Counted from the first letter of the stretch, positions 7,898 to 14,838 are shown. The stretch: DNA of 33,328 bases from an uncultured Clostridium sp. (GCF_934754925.1 NZ_CAKVJA010000029.1:1-33328), one strand, 5' to 3'. The notes: generated by a model not told the origin, from the sequence alone. A program made the numbers and translations.

Positions 7898-8473
7898 ATG
7901 ATAAATAAAACTTTAGCTATTTTAGCTGGTGGAAAAAGTAGTAGAATGAACTACAATAATAAGGCATTATTGAGTTATAAAGAAAAAAAATTTATAGAAT
8001 ATATAATTGAAGCTGGGAAGGACTATAAAGAAATAATTATAATTTCAAATAATCTACAAGAATATAAGGGATTTAATTTGAGAGTAGTTGAAGATATATA
8101 TAAGGGAAATGGTCCATTAAGCGGAATACATTCAGCACTTATTAACTCAACTACAGATAAGGTTTTATGCATTGCTTGTGATATGCCGTTAATTACTCAA
8201 AATGTATTAAATGTTATAGGAAATTATAATGGAGAATATGATGTATTAGTACCAAGAGTTAATGAAAGATTGCAACCTTTATGTGGTATATATTCTAAAA
8301 GTATTCTTCCTAAGATTGAAGAAGCAATAAAAGAAAATAATAATAAACTTCAATTATTAATAAGATCATTAAACTTAAAAGTCATTGAAGGCGATGATAA
8401 AAGTAAATTTATAGAAAGAGATTTTTCAAATATAAATACTGAGAAAGAATATAGAGAATTGGAGGAAGTGTGA
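7898..8473 (+). CDS. mobA: Molybdenum cofactor guanylyltransferase MobA
   Basis: A 191-residue nucleotidyltransferase that joins GMP from GTP to molybdopterin to give MGD, the cofactor form used by NarB-type enzymes. It has the LAGGKSSRMNYNNKALL signature (GTP binding), GNGPLSGIHSAL, and the metal-binding CDMPLI. AAGGAGAAG precedes the ATG. Its stop overlaps the next start by one base (TGATG). With mobB nearby, this shows that the local enzyme needs the MGD form of the cofactor. Confidence 0.93.
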   Translation: MINKTLAILAGGKSSRMNYNNKALLSYKEKKFIEYIIEAGKDYKEIIIISNNLQEYKGFNLRVVEDIYKGNGPLSGIHSALINSTTDKVLCIACDMPLITQNVLNVIGNYNGEYDVLVPRVNERLQPLCGIYSKSILPKIEEAIKENNNKLQLLIRSLNLKVIEGDDKSKFIERDFSNINTEKEYRELEEV

Positions 8474-8964
8474 TGTATACAGTTGGAATAATTACAAGTA
8501 GTGATAAGGGATATGCAGGTGAAAGAGAAGATAAAAGTGGAGAAGTAGTAAGACAATTAGTTGAAGCAGCTGGATTTACTGTAGAAAAACAAATTATATT
8601 ACCTGATGATAGAGAAATGCTTGCAAATGAGTTTAAAGTAATGTGTGATGAACTTAAAGTTAACTTAGTCTTAAGCACTGGAGGAACAGGATTTTCTAAA
8701 AGAGATATTACTCCAGAAGCCACAAGAGATATAATAGAGAGAGAAGCACCTGGAATATGTGAAGCAATAAGAATGTATAGTATGCAAATCACAAAAAGGG
8801 CTATGCTTTCAAGGGCTGTATCAGGTATAAGAAAAGATACATTAATAGTGAATTTACCAGGAAGCCCTAAAGCTTGTAAAGAAGCATTAGATTATGTATT
8901 AGATGATATTAAACATGGAATTGATATATTATTAGGAACTTCAAAGGAATGTGCTAGAAAATAA
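8473..8964 (+). CDS. mog: Molybdopterin adenylyltransferase (MogA/MoaB family)
   Basis: A 163-residue protein that adenylylates molybdopterin before MoeA acts. The family signature LSTGGTGFSKRDITPEAT is clear, together with the TSSDKG N-terminal strand and LPGSPKACKEAL. I chose ATG 8473, coupled to the mobA stop, over the GTG one codon upstream; GGAGGAAG (8461-8468) serves it. MogA and MoaB proteins cannot be separated firmly by eye; the symbol is the functional name. Confidence 0.9.
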   Translation: MYTVGIITSSDKGYAGEREDKSGEVVRQLVEAAGFTVEKQIILPDDREMLANEFKVMCDELKVNLVLSTGGTGFSKRDITPEATRDIIEREAPGICEAIRMYSMQITKRAMLSRAVSGIRKDTLIVNLPGSPKACKEALDYVLDDIKHGIDILLGTSKECARK

Positions 8965-8981
8965 AAAGGAGGTATGTAACA

Positions 8982-9998
8982 ATGAAAATGATAAAGGTTG
9001 AAGATGCTGTAGGAACTATATTATCTCATGATGTAACTCAGATAATTCCAGGTGAATTTAAGGGGAGACTTTTTAAAAAAGGTCATATAATTAAAGAGGA
9101 AGATATTGAAAAGTTATTGTCAATAGGGAAAGAACATGTATATGTTTGGGAACCTGTTGAGGGTCAACTTCATGAAAATGATGCAGCAACAAGAGTTTCA
9201 AATTTAGTTGTTGGAGAAGGAATTAAGCTTTCAGACGAGATTAAAGAGGGAAAAGTTGATTTTTTTGCTGATAGAGATGGCGTTTTAAAAATAGATAAGT
9301 CTAATTTATTTAAATTAAACTCAGTTGGAGAAATTATAGTATCGACATTACATAATAATACTCCTATAAAAAAAGGTGAAAAAGTTGGAGCAACAAGAGT
9401 TATTCCATTAATTATAGATGAAGAAAAAATTATAACTGCTGAAAATCTAATTAAAGAAAAAATAATAAGTGTGGCTGAAATAAAACCTAAGAAATGTCTT
9501 TTAATAACTACAGGAAATGAAGTATACAAAGGCAGAATTAAAGATGCCTTCTTACCTGTTATAAAACAAAAACTTGGGTATTATGGTAGTGAAGTTATAA
9601 GACAAGTAATCTTACCAGATGAAAAAGAAAGAATAATTGAAGAAATTCAAAGAGGATTATCAGATGATGTAGATATGATTATATGTACAGGAGGAATGTC
9701 AGTAGATCCAGATGACGTAACTCCTACAGCTATAAAAGAATGTGGTGGAGAACTTGTGACTTATGGATCTCCTGTACTTCCAGGGGCCATGTTTTTATTA
9801 GCTTACCATAGAAATACTCCAATATTAGGAGTTCCAAGTTGTGCTATGTATTCTAAGAGAACAGTTTTAGATTTAGTATTGCCTAGAGTATTAAGCGATG
9901 AAAGGTTATCATTAGATGATATAGTAGAATATGGTCATGGTGGATTATGTTTAGATTGTAAAGTATGTACATTCCCACATTGTTCATTTGGTAAATAG
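8982..9998 (+). CDS. Molybdopterin-binding MoeA-like protein with C-terminal cysteine tail
   Basis: A 338-residue protein with a MoaB/Mog-like molybdopterin-binding fold in the second half: TTGNEVYKGRIKD, CTGGMSVDPDDVTPTAIK, and PVLPGAMFLLAYHRNTPILGVPSC. The first 150 or so residues differ from MoeA (DAVGTILSHDVTQI, which resembles a MoeA domain I fragment). The end carries CLDCKVCTFPHC, i.e. C-x2-C-x2-C-x4-C, a possible metal or Fe-S site absent from standard MoeA. Proteins like this accompany molybdoenzyme genes in clostridia and are annotated only as molybdopterin-binding; the precise role is unknown. AAAGGAGG precedes the ATG. It sits between mog and moaC in the operon. Confidence 0.8.
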   Translation: MKMIKVEDAVGTILSHDVTQIIPGEFKGRLFKKGHIIKEEDIEKLLSIGKEHVYVWEPVEGQLHENDAATRVSNLVVGEGIKLSDEIKEGKVDFFADRDGVLKIDKSNLFKLNSVGEIIVSTLHNNTPIKKGEKVGATRVIPLIIDEEKIITAENLIKEKIISVAEIKPKKCLLITTGNEVYKGRIKDAFLPVIKQKLGYYGSEVIRQVILPDEKERIIEEIQRGLSDDVDMIICTGGMSVDPDDVTPTAIKECGGELVTYGSPVLPGAMFLLAYHRNTPILGVPSCAMYSKRTVLDLVLPRVLSDERLSLDDIVEYGHGGLCLDCKVCTFPHCSFGK

Positions 9999-10019
9999 GA
10001 TAAATATGTAGGAGGAATT

Positions 10020-10496
10020 ATGGATAATAAATTAACACACTTTGATAATAGTGGAAATGCTAGAATGGTAGATGTTTCTGGAAAGAAAGAAACTGCAAGA
10101 GTTGCAGTTGCGGTTTCAAAAATAAGAGTAAGTAAAGAAACATTAGAACTTATTGAGGCCGGAAAAATTGGAAAAGGAGATGTATTAGGAGTTGCTAGAG
10201 TTGCAGGAATAATGGCTAGTAAGCAAACATCAAATTTAATTCCAATGTGCCATCCTTTAATGATTAGCAGTTGTAATGTAGATTTTGATATAAATAGAGA
10301 AGAAAGCTATATTGGAATAACAGCCACAGTAAAAATAGTTGACAAGACAGGGGTTGAAATGGAGGCTTTAACAGCAGCTACGGTTGCTGCACTAACTATT
10401 TATGATATGTGTAAAGCTGTAGATAAAAGAATGGTTATAGAAGAAACTCATTTACTTAAAAAAACAGGAGGAAAGAGTGGGGAGTTTAACTTTTAA
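10020..10496 (+). CDS. moaC: Cyclic pyranopterin monophosphate synthase MoaC
   Basis: A 158-residue cytoplasmic enzyme that completes the first step of molybdopterin synthesis with MoaA. Clear motifs are THFDNSGNARMVDVS, GDVLGVARVAGIMASKQT, IPMCHPL, GVEMEALTAATVAALTIYDMCKA and KTGGKSGEF. The length is typical. AGGAGG lies five to six bases before the ATG. It is followed after 17 bases by moaA. Confidence 0.96.
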   Translation: MDNKLTHFDNSGNARMVDVSGKKETARVAVAVSKIRVSKETLELIEAGKIGKGDVLGVARVAGIMASKQTSNLIPMCHPLMISSCNVDFDINREESYIGITATVKIVDKTGVEMEALTAATVAALTIYDMCKAVDKRMVIEETHLLKKTGGKSGEFNF

Positions 10497-10513
10497 ATTA
10501 CCCTTTAATTAAT

Positions 10514-11485
10514 ATGAAAGATAAATTTGGAAGAGAAATAGATTATTTAAGGGTATCAGTAACTGATAATTGTAATTTAAGATGTATTTATTGCATGGAT
10601 GAAAAAAATAATAAATTCTTAAATAATGATGAGAAGTTAACTGATGATGAAATATATAAAGTTATAAAAGAAAGTGCAAAGTTAGGAATAAAAAAGATAA
10701 GAATAACTGGCGGAGAACCATTGGTAAGGCCTAATATTATTAAATTAATAAGCAAAATAAATACTATTAAAGAAATTGAGGAAATTTACTTGACCACAAA
10801 TGGTATTTTACTTGCAGATATGATAGATGAATTAGCTATTAATGGTCTTAAGGGTGTAAATATTAGCTTAGACTCTCTACAAGAAGAAAGGTTTAATAAG
10901 TTAACTAGAGTAGGAAAACTAGATAAAGTATTAAGAGCCATAGATAAAGCTATTGAATTAGGATTAAAGGTTAAATTAAATACTGTTATAGTTAATGATA
11001 TAAATAAAGATGAGATATTAGATTTTGTGAAGCTTACAATGGAAAAGCCTATAGATGTTAGATTTATAGAACTTATGCCAATAGGTGTTGCAGTTAATTA
11101 TAAGGGTGCTACTAATGAGGAAGTATTAAAGATTATATCAGAAACTTATCAAGAATACGAAGAGTTGATTAGAAGTAAAAGTGGGGGCCCTGCATCTTAT
11201 ATAAGACTTAAGAATGGAAAAGGAAAAATAGGTTTTATAAGTGCTATAAGTAATTGCTTTTGTGAAGAGTGTAACAGAATTAGATTAACTCCGGAGGGGT
11301 TTTTAAAGCAGTGTTTGCATTTTGATTATGGAGTAGACTTAAAAAGCAAACTTAGAGAAAATATAAGTGATGAAGAGCTTAAAAAGATAATTTACGATAA
11401 TATTTATGATAAACCTGAAAAACACTTATTTTTAAAAAAGAGCGATCATAAAGAATTAAAATTTATGAATCAAATTGGAGGATAG
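10514..11485 (+). CDS. moaA: GTP 3',8-cyclase MoaA (radical SAM)
   Basis: A 323-residue radical SAM enzyme that starts molybdopterin synthesis from GTP. The N-terminal cluster motif is CNLRCIYC (C-x3-C-x2-C), followed by RITGGEPLVR. The C-terminal cluster region is FCEECNRIRLTPEG...QCL. The protein ends in Gly-Gly, as needed for full activity in the family. The ribosome binding site is weak (only TTAATTA-type sequence before the ATG), unlike its neighbours, so translation may depend on moaC upstream. Confidence 0.95.
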   Translation: MKDKFGREIDYLRVSVTDNCNLRCIYCMDEKNNKFLNNDEKLTDDEIYKVIKESAKLGIKKIRITGGEPLVRPNIIKLISKINTIKEIEEIYLTTNGILLADMIDELAINGLKGVNISLDSLQEERFNKLTRVGKLDKVLRAIDKAIELGLKVKLNTVIVNDINKDEILDFVKLTMEKPIDVRFIELMPIGVAVNYKGATNEEVLKIISETYQEYEELIRSKSGGPASYIRLKNGKGKIGFISAISNCFCEECNRIRLTPEGFLKQCLHFDYGVDLKSKLRENISDEELKKIIYDNIYDKPEKHLFLKKSDHKELKFMNQIGG

Positions 11486-11489
11486 GACA

Positions 11490-11948
11490 ATGGGAAAAGT
11501 TATAGCTATATGTACAAGCAAACATAAAGGAACACTTAAAAATGAAGTTTCAGAAGCAAATTTTATAGAAGAGTTTGGAATAGAAGGAGATGCACATGCT
11601 GGAAAATGGCATAGACAAGTAAGTCTTTTAGCCTTAGAAAAAATTGAAGATTTCAGAAATAAAGGTGGAAATGTTGATTTTGGTGCCTTTGGAGAAAACT
11701 TAGTTATTGAGGGCTTTGAGCTAAATAAATTACCAGTAGGACAAAGATTAACTATAGGAAAAGAAGTTTTATTAGAGGTTACTCAAATAGGTAAAGAATG
11801 CCATGATAAGTGTGCGATTTATTATCAAGTTGGTGAATGTATAATGCCTAAAAATGGCATATTTACAAGAGTATTAAAGGGTGGAAAAGTAAAAGTTGGA
11901 GATGAAGCTACTTTAGTAAAGAATGATAAAAAAATATTAAGCTTATAA
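11490..11948 (+). CDS. MOSC domain protein
   Basis: A 152-residue single MOSC domain, the C-terminal module of Moco sulfurases. Stand-alone MOSC proteins in clostridia usually sit in Moco operons. Visible are IEGDAHAGKWHRQVSLL, the GAFGENLVIEG motif, LPVGQRLTIG, and a candidate cysteine in IGKECHDKC. I chose ATG 11490 (GGAGG at 11477-11481) over an in-frame TTG at 11475. It is the last gene of the operon. Its role is inferred to be Moco handling or sulfur transfer. Confidence 0.88.
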   Translation: MGKVIAICTSKHKGTLKNEVSEANFIEEFGIEGDAHAGKWHRQVSLLALEKIEDFRNKGGNVDFGAFGENLVIEGFELNKLPVGQRLTIGKEVLLEVTQIGKECHDKCAIYYQVGECIMPKNGIFTRVLKGGKVKVGDEATLVKNDKKILSL

Positions 11949-11952
11949 TATT

Positions 11953-11982
11953 AAGAGGTGTGTATTTCGCATCTCTTTTTAT
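11953..11982 (+). terminator. Terminator of the Moco operon
   Basis: AAGAGGTG (11953-11960) faces CATCTCTT (11970-11977), one G-U pair, followed by TTT. Short but well placed six bases after the last stop. Confidence 0.7.
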
Positions 11983-12058
11983 AATATAAAGAAGTTTTAC
12001 TATATAGTATAGATATTAATATTAAAAAAATAAAATTTAATTAAAAAATTAACAATAT

Positions 12059-12101
12059 TGTGATAAAAATCACATATTAAACAATGAATTATATATATAA
12101 T
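12059..12101 (+). promoter_or_regulatory. Fnr/Crp-type box and -10 element before the TDT channel gene
   Basis: TGTGATAAAAATCACA (12059-12074) is a perfect TGTGA-N6-TCACA palindrome. TATAAT follows at 12096-12101, 21 bases after the box. This is the same spacing as at the nitrate reductase promoter (1911 to 1933), again placing the box at about -41.5. A second inverted pair, TGGAATTTA (12115-12123) and TAAATTCCA (12167-12175), lies in the predicted long leader. Confidence 0.75.
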
Positions 12102-12235
12102 TTAAGTTGTCCGTTGGAATTTAGGAGAAGTTGTTGATTTTAAAGTGAAAAAATTAACAAAATGATTAAATTCCAGGTAAATGTACAATATATATTATAG
12201 AACTTATTTTATTATTATTTATTTTAGGAGGAATT

Positions 12236-13186
12236 ATGAATAATAAATCATTATTACAAAAGATTGAAAACCTGCCGGTTCCAATTTTACCAACAATGGT
12301 AGGTGCATTTACTTTATCAAATGTGTATTTAAATATGGGGTATACATGGATAAGACATATAACTGCATGGGCAACAATTTTAATATTAATAGCATATATA
12401 ACAAAAATAGTTGTATATCCTAAAACTTGCATGAAAGAATACTCTAATACTGTACCAGCATCTCTTTATGCAGGATTTACAATGATAACTATGATTTTAG
12501 GAAGTTATTTTTATAATGCAAGTCCAGTATTTGGTAAGACGTTATGGTTTGCAGGATTAATTTTACATGCAATACATATTTTAATTTTTACGTATAGAAA
12601 TGTTTTAAAAGGCGTTAATATGCAAACTTTTGTTCCAAGTTGGTTTGTTACTTATAACGGTATTATGGTTTCAACAGTTGTTGGAGGAGTAATGAATGAG
12701 CCTTTAATAGGAAAAATAGTTGTTTATTACGGAATTGCTATATTCACAATTATAATACCATTTATGATTTATAGATTAGCAAAATATGAATTAAAAGATC
12801 CAATGTTCCACACTCAAGCAATTGTACTTGCTCCATCAAGTCTTTGCTTAGTAAGTTACCTTAACTTTATTGAAACACCTAATAAATTTATAATATATTA
12901 CTTATACTTTGCAGTAATTTGTGCATTAATATTTATTTTAATTAAATTACCAAAATTCTTCTCATATGTATTCCATCCAGGATTTGCTGGTCTTACTTTC
13001 CCTATGGCTATAGGAATAGTAGCTTCAACTAAAATGGCAGCATATTTAACAGGTCAAGGATATGAGACTTTTGGAAATATTGTTAAGCAGATATCAGGAA
13101 TACAATTATATATTACTACAGGTATAATATCATTAGTATTATTTAAATTCTTTATGATGTTAGTAGATAGTTATAAAAATAAATAA
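12236..13186 (+). CDS. TDT (TehA/SLAC1/Mae1) family membrane channel or transporter, putative nitrate/nitrite permease
   Basis: A 316-residue integral membrane protein with about ten hydrophobic segments, the size of TehA. TDT features include an early PVPILPTMVGAFTL segment and FVPSWFVTYNGIMVST. Members of this family carry small anions (SLAC1 passes nitrate and chloride in plants), dicarboxylates (Mae1) or tellurite-related substrates (TehA). Here the gene follows a Moco operon and has the same Fnr-like box and spacing as the nitrate reductase operon, so nitrate uptake or nitrite release is the most likely job. That is inference from context. AGGAGGAA lies before the ATG. It is monocistronic, with a strong terminator. 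Confidence 0.8.
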   Translation: MNNKSLLQKIENLPVPILPTMVGAFTLSNVYLNMGYTWIRHITAWATILILIAYITKIVVYPKTCMKEYSNTVPASLYAGFTMITMILGSYFYNASPVFGKTLWFAGLILHAIHILIFTYRNVLKGVNMQTFVPSWFVTYNGIMVSTVVGGVMNEPLIGKIVVYYGIAIFTIIIPFMIYRLAKYELKDPMFHTQAIVLAPSSLCLVSYLNFIETPNKFIIYYLYFAVICALIFILIKLPKFFSYVFHPGFAGLTFPMAIGIVASTKMAAYLTGQGYETFGNIVKQISGIQLYITTGIISLVLFKFFMMLVDSYKNK

Positions 13187-13227
13187 TAAAAAGCTTCTAG
13201 TATATAATACTAGAAGCTTTTTATTAT
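13183..13227. terminator. Bidirectional terminator between the channel gene and a small minus-strand gene
   Basis: A 21-bp perfect stem (13183-13203 with 13207-13227) containing AAGCTTCTAGTAT and flanked by A-run and T-run on both sides. It can serve the plus-strand channel gene and the small minus-strand gene. Confidence 0.88.
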
Positions 13228-13244
13228 ATCAAAAATAAGTTTGC

Positions 13245-13361
13245 TTAATAATGTTTAGTGGGTTTATCGATTTCAAAAGGAGTATTTTCATTAGCTTTAT
13301 TTTTAACCTTTTCTGCATAATCTTTGCAGCTTGGATCAGATTTTGTAGGACATTTACTCAT
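13245..13361 (-). CDS. Small hypothetical protein (38 aa)
   Basis: A 38-residue hydrophilic protein, MSKCPTKSDPSCKDYAEKVK at the start and ending DKPTKHY. A longer reading frame exists, but AGAGGTG lies seven bases before the ATG at 13361, so the short form is preferred. It has two cysteines (C4 and C12) and no membrane segment. I do not recognise a family. The good binding site and the shared terminator make it a plausible real gene. Confidence 0.55.
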   Translation of the reverse strand: MSKCPTKSDPSCKDYAEKVKNKANENTPFEIDKPTKHY

Positions 13362-13490
13362 ATAATTCACCTCTTTAAATAATATACACTTATTTTTTAC
13401 TATAGAAAATAAATTATGTGTGAAAAATACAGGCATAAGTAGAAATAAAAACTTGAATTAAAAAACAATAATGATAAATAATAATATATA

Positions 13491-13542
13491 TTGACTTATA
13501 AAAAAATTTTTTTATAATATAACCATACTCCCCTAAGGGGAG
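13491..13542 (+). promoter_or_regulatory. Promoter and CsoR-type operator
   Basis: TTGACT (13491-13496) and TATAAT (13513-13518) are separated by 16 bases. Ten bases on lies the palindrome CTCCCCTAAGGGGAG (13528-13542), a GC-tract inverted repeat of the kind bound by CsoR/RcnR-family repressors. It is placed over the likely transcription start, so bound repressor would block polymerase: autoregulation. Confidence 0.75.
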
Positions 13543-13560
13543 GTGAATTTGGAGGCGATT

Positions 13561-13821
13561 ATGGAAGAAAGAAAAAAGGCAATTCAAAATCTTAAAATAG
13601 CAAGAGGACAAATTGAAGGAATAATTAAGATGATTGAAGATGAAAGATATTGTATAGATATATCTAATCAAATAATTGCAGTTCAATCATTATTAAAAAA
13701 ATCTAATATAGAAATTTTAAGAAGACATTTAGATCATTGTGTAAAAGATGCAATTTTAAATAGTAATGGAGATGAGAAAATAGATGAAATTATAAGTCTA
13801 TTTGAAAAAATCTCAAAATAA
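13561..13821 (+). CDS. CsoR/FrmR-family metal- or sulfur-sensing repressor
   Basis: An 86-residue all-helical DUF156 repressor. From ATG 13561 the sensor residues are C31 (RYC), H56 and C60 (HLDHC). This spacing matches the Cys-His-Cys Cu(I) triad of CsoR (C36/H61/C65 in the M. tuberculosis protein); C31/C60 alone is also the CstR persulfide pair, so copper or sulfur sensing remains open. GGAGG (13551-13555) serves this ATG; a GTG at 13543 would add six residues, but its start overlaps the operator. No copper pump or sulfur gene adjoins it, and repeat copy B begins at its very end. Confidence 0.88.
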   Translation: MEERKKAIQNLKIARGQIEGIIKMIEDERYCIDISNQIIAVQSLLKKSNIEILRRHLDHCVKDAILNSNGDEKIDEIISLFEKISK

Positions 13822-14118
13822 CTAAATTACGCACTACATGGGGCGAAAAAATGAAATATTTATTTTCCGGGAACGGTGAAATTTTCGCCTAGAATTTATA
13901 TCTTTGTTCCATTGAACTTGCTAAAGTTGTAAAAGCCGCTGACGCTTCAATACAACTTCTTTACGCAAGTTAAATTCCACAAAGATTAAATTCTACGGCT
14001 TAATTTCAATATTCCCTCCAAATTAATATTTCATTTTTTCTTTTTCCATGTATTTGCTTATAACATGCCCCTTTTATAGTTAATGCTTTGTGCTACAAAT
14101 TATTTTGATAGAATAGTT
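13813..14118 (-). repeat. Foldback repeat, copy B (complete, long palindrome)
   Basis: An approximately 300-base MITE-like element matching copy A (332-531) in reverse orientation. It is itself a long imperfect palindrome. Arm 13837-13928 faces arm 13951-14050 with four successive paired blocks: ACATGG...AAAAAATGAAATATT, GGGAACGGTGAAATT, TAGAATTTATATCTTTG, and AACTTGC-AAAGTTGTA. A loop of about 20 bases (AAAGCCGCTGACGCTTCAA) sits in the centre. Copy A lacks the 105 bases 13908-14012, which are flanked here by TCC at 13908-13910 and 14013-14015. No coding capacity. Its edge reaches the csoR-like stop codon. Confidence 0.82.
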
Positions 14119-14331
14119 ATCTTTTTAATTAAGAATATTTTATTAAATGTAAGGTATTTTTAGTTAATTATTTTTTTAGATAAAATATAGCAGAACTTTA
14201 TAGGGGTTCATTTAAAAATTGTAGATATAAGATTTAATTTTTAGCATCACGGCGTTAACGCGATGATGCGCTTAGGAGTATCTTAAGAGGTGTCTGTAGT
14301 TATGGATGACGAAATTATGAGCGTCAATCCA
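14119..14331. other. Intergenic region with a GC-richer palindrome
   Basis: There is no gene between repeat copy B and the kinase-like gene. At 14244-14269 a 26-base near-perfect palindrome stands out in the AT-rich setting: GCATCACGGCGTT followed by AACGCGATGATGC, with two central mismatched pairs and GTTAAC in the middle. The following 60 bases (CTTAGGAGTATCTTAAGAGG...) are also unusually mixed in base content. This may be a further intergenic repeat type. Confidence 0.5.
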
Positions 14332-14838
14332 CTAATCTAGTAATTCAGGTTTATATAATAATAAATTCTTTAAAAAAGTATCAAATAAATTTAGTTTTAC
14401 AAGTATTTTAATTATATCCTTTGGATAAGGAGTAACTTTTGTATATGGTTTTCTAGGATTTATAATCATTAATTTTTCATTTTTATCTATAAATATATGA
14501 GCATTTCTAATATTAATTCTTTTGAATTTTAATCTTTTTAAATCTTCAATTAGTTCAATTAATTCTATAGTAAGGTTATATGATAATCCATGAGTTTTAA
14601 GGTATTGGAATAAATTATCTCCTTCTACATATTCTCTAATTACGATATTACTAATTCTAATAATTACATTAGGGAAAAAACGGCTATTTTTAACATTATC
14701 AAGAATAGCAACTTCCTTTTTTGCTGCTTTTATTGTATTAAAGCATTTTAAGGCAAATTTTTCAGGAGTTAGATAGACAGTACCTTCAGCTCCAGATCCA
14801 AGCAAAACACAATCATTTAATTCAATAAGATTATTCAT
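14332..14838 (-). CDS. Degenerate protein-kinase-like protein
   Basis: A 168-residue protein with the N-lobe of a Ser/Thr kinase-like fold: the glycine loop GSGAEGTVYL, the lysine in FALKCF and a candidate helix-C Glu in KKEVAIL. The REYVEGDNL hinge follows. The catalytic parts appear altered: where HGDxxxxN is expected the sequence reads INIRNAHIFI, and DFG is replaced by INP. It is likely a pseudokinase or a nucleotide-binding relative. The length (half that of a normal kinase) is found in COG2112-like predicted kinases. It is a lone gene facing away from the histidine kinase gene; its stop lies next to the palindromic region. Confidence 0.65.
   Translation of the reverse strand: MNNLIELNDCVLLGSGAEGTVYLTPEKFALKCFNTIKAAKKEVAILDNVKNSRFFPNVIIRISNIVIREYVEGDNLFQYLKTHGLSYNLTIELIELIEDLKRLKFKRINIRNAHIFIDKNEKLMIINPRKPYTKVTPYPKDIIKILVKLNLFDTFLKNLLLYKPELLD

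Noticed and set aside
8350..8792. Minus-strand frames opposite mobA and mog
   Set aside because: They span the junction of two recognised genes and have no family resemblance.
13543..13560. GTG start for the CsoR-type repressor
   Set aside because: GGGGAGG overlaps that codon, leaving no spacing, and it belongs to the operator palindrome; the ATG at 13561 has its own GGAGG.
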